The position numbers were made by a program, and so were the translations under genes. DNA of 14,016 nucleotides, taken from positions 1 to 14,016 of the forward strand of contig JADGHA010000058.1 in the NCBI GenBank assembly GCA_019689695.1, written 5' to 3'. Below the pieces are notes generated by a model. It ran no database searches and was not told the DNA's origin. It was given only the letters and a program-made list of their open reading frames with translations. This document shows, piece after piece, positions 6,221 to 12,149 of the stretch. Each line of letters opens with the position of its first letter. Within the stretch, counting starts at the first letter, position 1. The stretch comes from Micromonosporaceae bacterium. GTDB lineage: Bacteria; Actinomycetota; Actinomycetes; Mycobacteriales; Micromonosporaceae.

Positions 6221-7440
6221 ATCGCACCGGCCCGGACGTTGGGGTGGAACTTGGGCACCCGCATGCTCACCTTCGTCCCCGCGCCGATCCCGGTCTCCAC
6301 CACCAGGCCGAACTGGTCGCCGAAGACCGAGCGCAGCCGCTCGTCCACATTGGTCAATCCGACGTGTGGGCCGCCGTCACCGGCGTCGTCGGCCCCGTCT
6401 CCGCTGAGGCCTCGGCTGAGCACCTCCGGGTCCATGCCCACCCCGTCGTCTTCGACCGTGATGTGGCACTCCGCTCCGGCGTCCCGCGCCTCGATGCTCA
6501 CCATACCCACCCCCGGCTTGCGGGACAGGCCATGCCGGACCGCGTTCTCCACCAACGGCTGCAGGCACAAGAACGGCAGGCCGACGGGCAGCACCTCGGG
6601 CGCGATCTGCAACCGCACCTGCAGCCGTTCACCGAACCTGGCCCGTTCGATGGTCAGGTAGCGGTCGATCGAGCGCAGCTCCTCGGCGAGCGTGGTGAAC
6701 TCTCCGTGCGCGCGGAACGAGTACCGGGTGAAGTCGGCGAACTCCAGGATCAGCTCCCGCGCCCGCTCCGGGTCGGTCCGCACGAACGAGGCGATCGCGG
6801 TCAATGTGTTGTAGATGAAGTGCGGGCTGATCTGGGCGCGCAGCGCGCGTATCTCGGCCCGGGCCAGCCGTTCCCGCGAGGAGTCCAGCTCGTGCAGGGC
6901 AAGCTGCGCAGCGGCCCACCGGCCGGTCTCCAGGGTGGCCTGTACCAGGCCGGGCGCGGGGTGGCCTTCTGCGATCGCCACCAGCACGGCCAGCGGCGGA
7001 CCGTCCGGAGTGGTCAGTGGCGCGACCACGGCCCCCCGTACCGGGCAGTCCACCTGGTCGCAGGGCAGCTCGGCCTGCCCGAGCACGGTGGACCGGCCGG
7101 AGTCCAGGGCCCGCTTGCCGGCCGCCACCAGCTGCTGCTCGTGGTGTTGCCCGTGCCCGTCCAGGGCGAGCAGCCCATCCCGGTTGATCAGGGCCAGCCC
7201 GATCGCGCCGAGCAGCGGGCGCAGGTGCCGGACCGCCTTGGCCGCGGTGGCCTGGTTCAGCCCGGCGCGCAGCGGCTCGGCGGCCAGGCCGGCGGTGTGC
7301 AGGACCGCGTACGTGGCGCGCTGGGTCGGGGTGGCGATGCCGCGCCGCGCGCGCAGGCGCACGACCGCGTGGACCGCAGCCGCCAGCGCGGTGACCAACG
7401 CCACCACGGCGAGCACCGCGGACAGGTTCGCGCCTCCCAC
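6217..7440 (-). CDS. LytS/YehU-type sensor histidine kinase
   Basis: This 407-aa protein has one N-terminal transmembrane helix (about 7-28), a GAF-like cytosolic sensory region (about 40-180), a His_kinase domain with phospho-acceptor H207 (QISPHFIYN), and an HATPase_c domain with N box LVENAVRHG (N299), G1 DDGVGM (331-336) and G2 GLTNVDERL (361-369). It lacks the multi-helix 5TMR domain of classical LytS. The sensory region has H96, H99, H100 (DGHGQHHEQQ) and C127/C132 (PCDQVDCP), which could bind metal or react to redox state; that is inference. GTG 7440 follows the sugar-transferase stop by 9 bp. The upstream bases are CTCCCCCC with no Shine-Dalgarno, so the exact start is uncertain and translation may depend on coupling. 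Its partner is the LytTR regulator immediately downstream. Confidence 0.93.
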   Translation of the reverse strand: MGGANLSAVLAVVALVTALAAAVHAVVRLRARRGIATPTQRATYAVLHTAGLAAEPLRAGLNQATAAKAVRHLRPLLGAIGLALINRDGLLALDGHGQHHEQQLVAAGKRALDSGRSTVLGQAELPCDQVDCPVRGAVVAPLTTPDGPPLAVLVAIAEGHPAPGLVQATLETGRWAAAQLALHELDSSRERLARAEIRALRAQISPHFIYNTLTAIASFVRTDPERARELILEFADFTRYSFRAHGEFTTLAEELRSIDRYLTIERARFGERLQVRLQIAPEVLPVGLPFLCLQPLVENAVRHGLSRKPGVGMVSIEARDAGAECHITVEDDGVGMDPEVLSRGLSGDGADDAGDGGPHVGLTNVDERLRSVFGDQFGLVVETGIGAGTKVSMRVPKFHPNVRAGAI

Positions 7441-7449
7441 GGGGGGAGA

Positions 7450-9009
7450 CTAATATGCCCCCTTCCGGGCCACCACTACGCCGATCGTGCGCCAGAGGAT
7501 GCTCAGGTCGTACGCGAGCGACCAGTTGTCCACGTAGTAGAGGTCCAGCCGGACCGCCTCGTCCCAGGACAGGTCGGAGCGGCCGGAGACCTGCCAGAGC
7601 CCGGTGATGCCGGGCCGGACCAGCAGCCGGCGCCGCACGTCGCCGAGGAAGTCGCCGTCGTCGGCGGGCAGCGGGCGCGGCCCGACCAGCGACATCTCCC
7701 CGCGCAGCACGTTGATCAGCTGGGGCAGCTCGTCCAGCGAGCTGGCCCGCAGGATCCGGCCGAACGGGAACACCCGCGGATCTTCGCGGATCTTGAACAG
7801 CAGGCCGTCGCTCTCGTTCTGGTCCTGCAGGGTGGCCAGCCGCTCCTCGGCGTCGGTGTACATGGTGCGGAACTTCCACACCCGGAAGGTGCGCCCGCCG
7901 TAGCCGACCCGGGGCTGGCGGAAGAAGGCCGGACCCGGATCGGAGATCTTGATGGCGATCGCGATGAGCGCGAACAGCGGCAGCAGCACGATCAGGCCGA
8001 CCGCGGCGACCACCCGGTCCATCAGGTTCTTGACCAGCCAGGCGACGCCGGAGAGGGTCGGCTCCTCCACGTGCAGCAGCGGCAGGCCCTCGATCGGCCG
8101 GATGTGCACCCGCGGCCCGGCGATGTCGGTCAGCTGCGGCGCGACCACCAGATCCACCCCGGTGCCCTCCAGCTGCCAGGCCAACCGGCGTAGCTCGCCG
8201 GGCTCGGCGCTGGCCGAGCCGCACACCGCGATGGTGTCCGCGCCGACCTCGCGCACCACGGCCAGCACGTCCCGGCCGGCGTACACCGGCACCGGTGTCT
8301 CGATGCCGCGGGCGGCGGCGAAGCCCTCGGTGAGGCTGATCGCCACCGGCACCAGCCCGGCGGCCGGGTTGCGGGTGACCGCGGTGTACACCTCGAGCGT
8401 CTCGGGCAGCGTGCCGACCAGCACCATCCGGTGCCCGGCCTGGCCGGCACGCCGGCGGATCAGGTGCAGGACCTGCCGCGCCAGGTAGCGCGCGACCAGG
8501 ATGTAGACCAGCGCGCCGATCAGGGCGAAGCCCACCGAAAGCCGGGACAGGTCGGTCTTGGTGGCGAACGCGATGAACGACACGGTCGCGGCGACCGCGA
8601 CCGACGCGCGCACGACCCGCTTGAACTCGTCGGTGCCGAGGCCGAGGTAGCGGCGGTCGTAGGCGCCGTTGCCCCAGAGCAGGATCAGCCAGCCCAGTGG
8701 CAGCAGGACGTAGGCGACCACGTTGAACCATGCCGAATCGCGGTCGGCGTGCGTGCCGAAACCGGCCGTGGCCTGGGGGAAGCCGGAAACCGCGGTCCAG
8801 CTGGCGAGTGCGGCGGCGGCAAAGTCGAGGAACAGCAGCGCCGCCGTGTACGGGCGGTGCCATCGCGACAGCCGTCGGGTGGTACGCATCCACACCGACC
8901 GGGGCACGCCGTTCGTCGGCGCCGGCGGTTGGATCTCGACCCTGTCGACGTGGCGCACGGTATTGCTCCGGCTCGCGGTGGCTTTCGACCGGTGGAGGTC
9001 CGTCGTCAC
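7450..9009 (-). CDS. Polyprenyl-phosphate sugar-1-phosphate transferase (WbaP/CpsE class)
   Basis: This 519-aa membrane enzyme has the standard layout: a basic N-terminus, four helices (about 54-74, 95-113, 137-150, 158-178), a CoA-binding/Rossmann-like cytosolic domain (about 190-300), a membrane segment (about 330-355) and the C-terminal bacterial sugar transferase domain (356-519). Catalytic-domain motifs are KFRTMY (379-384), SLDELPQ with D426/E427 (424-430), SLVGPRP (440-446) and RPGITGLWQVSGR (465-477). Family role: transfer of a sugar-1-phosphate to undecaprenyl phosphate, priming assembly of an exopolysaccharide or glycan at the inner membrane face. The sugar cannot be told. GTG 9009 has GGAGGA (9025-9020) ten bases upstream. 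It heads an apparent operon with the kinase and response regulator. No flippase or polymerase gene is in the window, so the rest of the pathway is elsewhere. Confidence 0.95.
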   Translation of the reverse strand: MTTDLHRSKATASRSNTVRHVDRVEIQPPAPTNGVPRSVWMRTTRRLSRWHRPYTAALLFLDFAAAALASWTAVSGFPQATAGFGTHADRDSAWFNVVAYVLLPLGWLILLWGNGAYDRRYLGLGTDEFKRVVRASVAVAATVSFIAFATKTDLSRLSVGFALIGALVYILVARYLARQVLHLIRRRAGQAGHRMVLVGTLPETLEVYTAVTRNPAAGLVPVAISLTEGFAAARGIETPVPVYAGRDVLAVVREVGADTIAVCGSASAEPGELRRLAWQLEGTGVDLVVAPQLTDIAGPRVHIRPIEGLPLLHVEEPTLSGVAWLVKNLMDRVVAAVGLIVLLPLFALIAIAIKISDPGPAFFRQPRVGYGGRTFRVWKFRTMYTDAEERLATLQDQNESDGLLFKIREDPRVFPFGRILRASSLDELPQLINVLRGEMSLVGPRPLPADDGDFLGDVRRRLLVRPGITGLWQVSGRSDLSWDEAVRLDLYYVDNWSLAYDLSILWRTIGVVVARKGAY

Positions 9010-9208
9010 CTCACTCGAGTCCTCCGTTGCGGCCCGCGCCGGATTGGAGTGTCCGGCGTAGGAGGTGGTTCACTGCCGACCCGCCCCTCTTGAGTCTCCC
9101 ACTCGGGGAGTCCGCGGCCCGGCGGATCCGAGGAGACACTACGCCGCTTCGGCCACCGGATGGGGTACGCCCGGCCGGTGATGGGGCTGCCGGACAGGCG
9201 ATGCGCCG
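9010..9208 (-). promoter_or_regulatory. Predicted long structured 5' leader of the sugar-transferase operon
   Basis: If transcription starts near 9208, about 199 nt precede the GTG. On the minus strand the leader holds hairpins CACCGG/CCGGTG (arms 9180-9175 and 9159-9154), CTCCC/GGGAG (9110-9106 and 9100-9096, read in mRNA order) and a 7-bp CGCCGGA/UCCGGCG (9058-9052 and 9043-9037). Just before the last one, CCUCC (9065-9061) can pair with GGAGG of the ribosome site (9025-9021). It matches no riboswitch class I recognise. Presence of structure is seen; regulation is inferred. Confidence 0.4.
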
Positions 9209-9242
9209 GGGGTCACTATACCGGCGCAAGGTTCCCGCACAA
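9203..9242 (-). promoter_or_regulatory. Candidate promoter of the sugar-transferase operon, -10 inside a dyad
   Basis: On the minus strand TTGTGC (9242-9237), a 16-bp spacer and TATAGT (9220-9215) form the best promoter-like pair upstream of the sugar transferase. The -10 box lies in the 11-nt centre of a perfect inverted repeat, GCGCCGG (9203-9209) and CCGGCGC (9221-9227). The repeat could be an operator, or a stem-loop terminator for the upstream glycosylase gene, whose stop is about 39 bases before it; there is no U-tract. Confidence 0.45.
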
Positions 9243-9265
9243 CTGGAACTCGGACGCCAGGGCGG

Positions 9266-10126
9266 TTACCGGATCAGTCTGGACAGACGGCGGTCGGCCA
9301 GCGGCTTGCCACCGGTCTGGCAGCCGGGACAGTACTGCAGGCTGGAGTCGGCGAAGGAGACCTCGCGGATGGTGGTGCCGCACACCGGGCAGGGAAGCCC
9401 AGTGCGGGCGTGCACCATCAGACCGGAGCGCTTCTCGGCCTTGAGGGTCGCCGCCCGCTGGCCGACCGACCGGGTCACCGCGCCGGTCAACGTCTGCTGG
9501 ACCGCGGCGTACAGCCGGGCGATCTGCTCGTCGGAGAGCCGATCGCTGATCGCGAACGGCGACAGCTTCGCCGCGTGCAGGATCTCGTCCGAGTACGCGT
9601 TGCCGATGCCGGCCAGCACCTCCTGGTCGGTCAGCACACCCTTGATCTGCCCGCGCCGGCTGCGTACCCGGGCGGCGAAGGTCGCCTGGTCGGCGGCGAG
9701 CGCGTCCGGTCCGAGCTTGGCGACTCCCGGCACCTGGGCCGGGTCGGTCACCAGGTAGGCGGCGAGCTTCTTCTGGGTACCCGCCTCGGTGAGGTCGAAC
9801 CCCGAGCCGTCGTCGAGCCGGACACGCAACGCGATCGGCCCCTTCCCGGGCTTGAGCGGCGCGTTCCCCCCGAACGACTCCCGGTAGTGCAACCAACCGG
9901 CGCGGGCCAGGTGCACCACGAGGTGCAGGCCACCCTCGAGGACGAGGTCGAGGAACTTGCCGTGCCGGCCGGCGTCGACCAGCTTGCGACCGACGGCCGC
10001 GGTGGGCGCCGGGTCGTACGTCTTCAACGCGCTGATCGCGGCGACCTCGACGCGCGTGACCGTGTGGCCGACCGCGCGCTCCCGCAGGTACGCGGCGAGC
10101 GCCTCCACCTCGGGCAGCTCAGGCAT
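9266..10126 (-). CDS. Fpg/Nei-family DNA glycosylase/AP lyase, atypical
   Basis: This 286-aa protein has the Fpg/Nei layout: N-terminal MPELPEVE with catalytic P2 and E3 after Met removal, beta-hairpin K57 (GRHGKFL), helix-two-turn-helix (about 163-190; GIGNAYSDEIL at 173-183) and a C-terminal zinc finger with C246, C249, C266 and C269. The family excises oxidised bases and cleaves the abasic site. Two usual residues are missing: the zinc-finger Arg five residues before the third Cys (Arg258 in E. coli Fpg) is S261, and the void-filling Met of the HLxM motif is R75 (HLARAG). Substrate range may therefore differ, so I assign no fpg or nei symbol. ATG 10126 begins exactly at the conserved N-terminus. 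There is no Shine-Dalgarno, but TACCGT ends seven bases upstream, suggesting a leaderless mRNA. It diverges from the glycosyltransferase. Confidence 0.9.
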   Translation of the reverse strand: MPELPEVEALAAYLRERAVGHTVTRVEVAAISALKTYDPAPTAAVGRKLVDAGRHGKFLDLVLEGGLHLVVHLARAGWLHYRESFGGNAPLKPGKGPIALRVRLDDGSGFDLTEAGTQKKLAAYLVTDPAQVPGVAKLGPDALAADQATFAARVRSRRGQIKGVLTDQEVLAGIGNAYSDEILHAAKLSPFAISDRLSDEQIARLYAAVQQTLTGAVTRSVGQRAATLKAEKRSGLMVHARTGLPCPVCGTTIREVSFADSSLQYCPGCQTGGKPLADRRLSRLIR

Positions 10127-10133
10127 GGCGTCA

Positions 10134-10143
10134 ACGGTAGCCT
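10134..10143. promoter_or_regulatory. Overlapping divergent -10 boxes between the glycosylase and GT4 genes
   Basis: ACGGTAGCCT reads as TAGCCT forward (10138-10143) and TACCGT reverse (10139-10134), both TANNNT, sharing TA. Forward initiation near 10150 gives a short leader that includes the GGAGGTGA site; reverse initiation falls at the glycosylase ATG. -35 boxes are not evident. Confidence 0.45.
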
Positions 10144-10175
10144 CGCTGGCGAGTCCCACCGGGGAGGTGAGCCGT

Positions 10176-11351
10176 GTGAAGGTGGTGGTCGCGCACAACC
10201 GGTACCGGCAGGCGCAGCCGTCCGGTGAGAACACCGTGGTGGACCAGGAGATCGCCCAGCTGACCGCGGCCGGGGTGCACGTGCTGCCGTTCCTGCGCAG
10301 CTCCGATGAGATCCCGTCGATGTCGCCGGCTGCCAAGGCGCTGCTGCCGCTCTCGCCGGTCTACTCCCCGCGGGCGCAGCACGACCTCACCGACCTGATC
10401 CGCGAGCACCGTCCGGACGTGGTGCACCTGCACAACCCGTACCCCCTGATCTCGCCCTGGGTGGTGCGGACCGCGCACCGTCACGGGGTGCCGGTGGTGC
10501 AGACCGTGCACAACTACCGGCAGGTCTGTGCCTCCGGCATCTACTACCGCGACGGGCACGTCTGCCACGACTGCCGGGGACGGTTCATCGGGGTGCCCGC
10601 GGTAGTGCACCGGTGCTACCGGGGTTCGCGAGCGCAGAGCGCGGTCATGGCCACCGCGCTCGCGGTGCACCGGCCGACCTGGCGCACGGTGGACCGGTAC
10701 ATCGCGCTCACCTCCAGCATCTCCGACCACCTGCAGGAGTACGGCATCCCGAAGGACCGGATCGTGGTCAAGCCGAACTCGGTGCCCGATCCCGGCCCGC
10801 CCGGCCCGCTCGGCGACGGTTTCCTCTTCCTCGGCCGGCTGTCCCCGGAGAAGGGCATCGGCCTGCTGCTGGACGCGTGGCAGCGCCACCCGGACGGGTC
10901 GCTGGGCCCGCTCACCGTGGCCGGCGACGGCGAGCTGCGCCCCGTGGTGGAGCGGGCCGCTGCCGCGCGGGCGGACATCTCCTACGCCGGGAGGCTCGAC
11001 CGGGACGGGGTGCGGGCGGCGCTGCGCCGGGCGGCCGTGGTGGTGGCCCCGTCGACCTGGGAGGACGTCCTGCCGACCGTGGTGATCGAGGCGCTCGCGA
11101 ACGGCCGTCCCGTGCTCGGCACGGCGTTGGGCGGCATCCCGTACCTGGTCGGCGACGCCGGCTGGGTCGTGCCGGGCGATGCCTCCTCGCTGGCCGACGC
11201 GCTGCCGGTGGCCCGGGCCGGCGCGGCGGCGCTGTCGGCGGTCGCCCGCCGCCGCTACGAGACGACCTTCCATCCCGACGTGGTCACCAGGCAGCTCCTC
11301 GCGGTGTACGACTCCCTCTCCCGCACATTCCCTGAACGCACGGGTAGTTGA
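10176..11351 (+). CDS. GT4-family glycosyltransferase
   Basis: This 391-aa GT-B enzyme transfers a sugar from an activated donor to a lipid-linked or other acceptor in the cytosol. The N-terminal domain begins VKVVVAHNRYRQ with SGEN (16-19) and HLHNPYP (84-90). It contains a cysteine-rich insert, C118, C130, C133 and C147 (CHDCRGR), typical of a GT4 subgroup found in exopolysaccharide clusters. The C-terminal donor domain has FLGRLSPEKGI (218-228) and D297-x7-E305 (WEDVLPTVVIEA) in place of the usual E-x7-E, then GGIPYLVGDAGWVV. GTG 10176 is chosen for the strong GGAGGTGA at 10163-10170, five bases upstream, and because the fold starts there. It is monocistronic and divergent from the glycosylase. 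A role with the nearby priming transferase is possible; donor and acceptor are unknown. Confidence 0.92.
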   Translation: MKVVVAHNRYRQAQPSGENTVVDQEIAQLTAAGVHVLPFLRSSDEIPSMSPAAKALLPLSPVYSPRAQHDLTDLIREHRPDVVHLHNPYPLISPWVVRTAHRHGVPVVQTVHNYRQVCASGIYYRDGHVCHDCRGRFIGVPAVVHRCYRGSRAQSAVMATALAVHRPTWRTVDRYIALTSSISDHLQEYGIPKDRIVVKPNSVPDPGPPGPLGDGFLFLGRLSPEKGIGLLLDAWQRHPDGSLGPLTVAGDGELRPVVERAAAARADISYAGRLDRDGVRAALRRAAVVVAPSTWEDVLPTVVIEALANGRPVLGTALGGIPYLVGDAGWVVPGDASSLADALPVARAGAAALSAVARRRYETTFHPDVVTRQLLAVYDSLSRTFPERTGS

Positions 11352-11376
11352 TCTCATCGGGCGTGCACCTTCAGGG
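11330..11376. terminator. Interrupted inverted repeat, candidate bidirectional terminator
   Basis: CCCTGAA (11330-11336) pairs with TTCAGGG (11370-11376). Inside, GCACG (11338-11342) pairs with CGTGC (11362-11366) after a small asymmetric bulge, leaving a 19-nt loop. It spans the GT4 stop codon and lies between two convergent genes, so it could end transcription in both directions. There is no T-run, as is common in this group. Confidence 0.45.
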
Positions 11377-11393
11377 AGAGTGCGGGGCCGCTG

Positions 11394-11455
11394 GTCAGCG
11401 GAGGCAGGAGTCAGCGGAGGCTGGGGGTCAGCGGCTGGGGGTCAGCGGAGGCTGG
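11394..11455. repeat. Short direct repeats of GTCAGCGG at the 3' end of the phosphatidyltransferase gene
   Basis: GTCAGCGG begins at 11394, 11410, 11427 and 11441 (spacings 16, 17 and 14). Three copies continue as GTCAGCGGAGGC and two are followed or preceded by CTGGGG. Read on the minus strand, each copy is CCGCTGAC, and the 11441 copy supplies the last codons and TGA of the phosphatidyltransferase gene; the others lie just beyond it. CCGCTG-GT-CAGCGG (11388-11401) is also a small inverted repeat. Confidence 0.75.
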
Positions 11456-12149
11456 CGCGGGCGGAGAAGGCGATGCTGGCCACCAGGAACCCGCCGTTGA
11501 CCACGGAGAACGCGACCAGCAGCACGACGGTCCACTCCGGAATGACGGTGAGCACCAGCCCGGCCAGCGCGGTCACCGCACCGTAGTCGCGGACCAGCTT
11601 GACCAGGCGTACCGGCAGCGAGCGGGACGGCACCATGCTGGCCGCCTGCGGGCCGGACTGCAGCACCGAGGTGACCAGGTTGACCATCCAGGTGCCGGCG
11701 AAGACCGCGACCAGCCACGCCGGGGTGCCCGGGCGGTGCGCGACCGCGACCGCCGACACCGCGGTGACCAGGGCGATCTGGGCCGCCACGTCGCACAGCA
11801 CGTCGACCCGGGCGCCGGCCGGGCTGGCCCGCCCGGTGACCCGGGCAAGCTGCCCGTCGGCGCAGTCCAGGGCGTACGCCGCCTGCCAGCCGGCCAGCGC
11901 GAGCAGGCCGACCCACCAGCCGGCGCCCGCGTTGGCCACCACGGTCGACGACACGGCCAGGCCGAGCAGCAGGTTGGCCATGGTCAGGGCCGTCGGCGCG
12001 AGGCCCATGCGGTACGCGGCCAGCGCCAGCCGGGCGCCGAGCCGCTGGCTGACCGCCTCGCTGAACAGCCCGCCGCCCCGGTTGGTGGCGTAGAAGTCGC
12101 CGACCCGCGGCCCGGCCGCGGAGAGCGCCGGCTCAGCCGAGGTAGTCAC
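11442..12149 (-). CDS. CDP-alcohol phosphatidyltransferase
   Basis: This 235-aa integral membrane enzyme has about six helices and the full CDP-alcohol phosphotransferase signature: D95-xx-D98-G99-xx-A102-R103-x8-G112-xxx-D116-xxx-D120 (LDCADGQLAR then GARVDVLCD). These residues bind the CDP donor and metals. The family moves a phospho-alcohol from a CDP-linked donor to an acceptor alcohol, making phospholipids or phosphodiester solutes. The N-terminal extension (1-50, with DFYATNRGGGLFSE) is not that of a standard PgsA. GTG 12149 lies inside the 3' end of the dehydrogenase gene (17-bp overlap), so it is co-translated with it; the start is likely but not certain. It is the last gene of a three-gene unit that supplies a nucleotidyltransferase and a polyol-phosphate dehydrogenase. 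Donor and acceptor are not readable. Confidence 0.92.
   Translation of the reverse strand: MTTSAEPALSAAGPRVGDFYATNRGGGLFSEAVSQRLGARLALAAYRMGLAPTALTMANLLLGLAVSSTVVANAGAGWWVGLLALAGWQAAYALDCADGQLARVTGRASPAGARVDVLCDVAAQIALVTAVSAVAVAHRPGTPAWLVAVFAGTWMVNLVTSVLQSGPQAASMVPSRSLPVRLVKLVRDYGAVTALAGLVLTVIPEWTVVLLVAFSVVNGGFLVASIAFSARASLR

Noticed and set aside
5977..8193. A 738-codon forward frame opposite the kinase and sugar transferase
   Set aside because: It is antisense to three motif-complete proteins, with no domain of its own.
9060..9066. Forward AGGAGGT as a ribosome site for a small plus-strand gene
   Set aside because: No start codon with a convincing open frame follows at a suitable distance.
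9010..9208. Cyclic di-AMP, cyclic di-GMP or other known riboswitch in the sugar-transferase leader
   Set aside because: I could not match the conserved cores of these classes by eye; only generic stems are visible.
9230..9260. LytTR binding half-site near CCAGTTGTG upstream of the operon
   Set aside because: It fits the consensus poorly, and no second half-site lies at the expected spacing.
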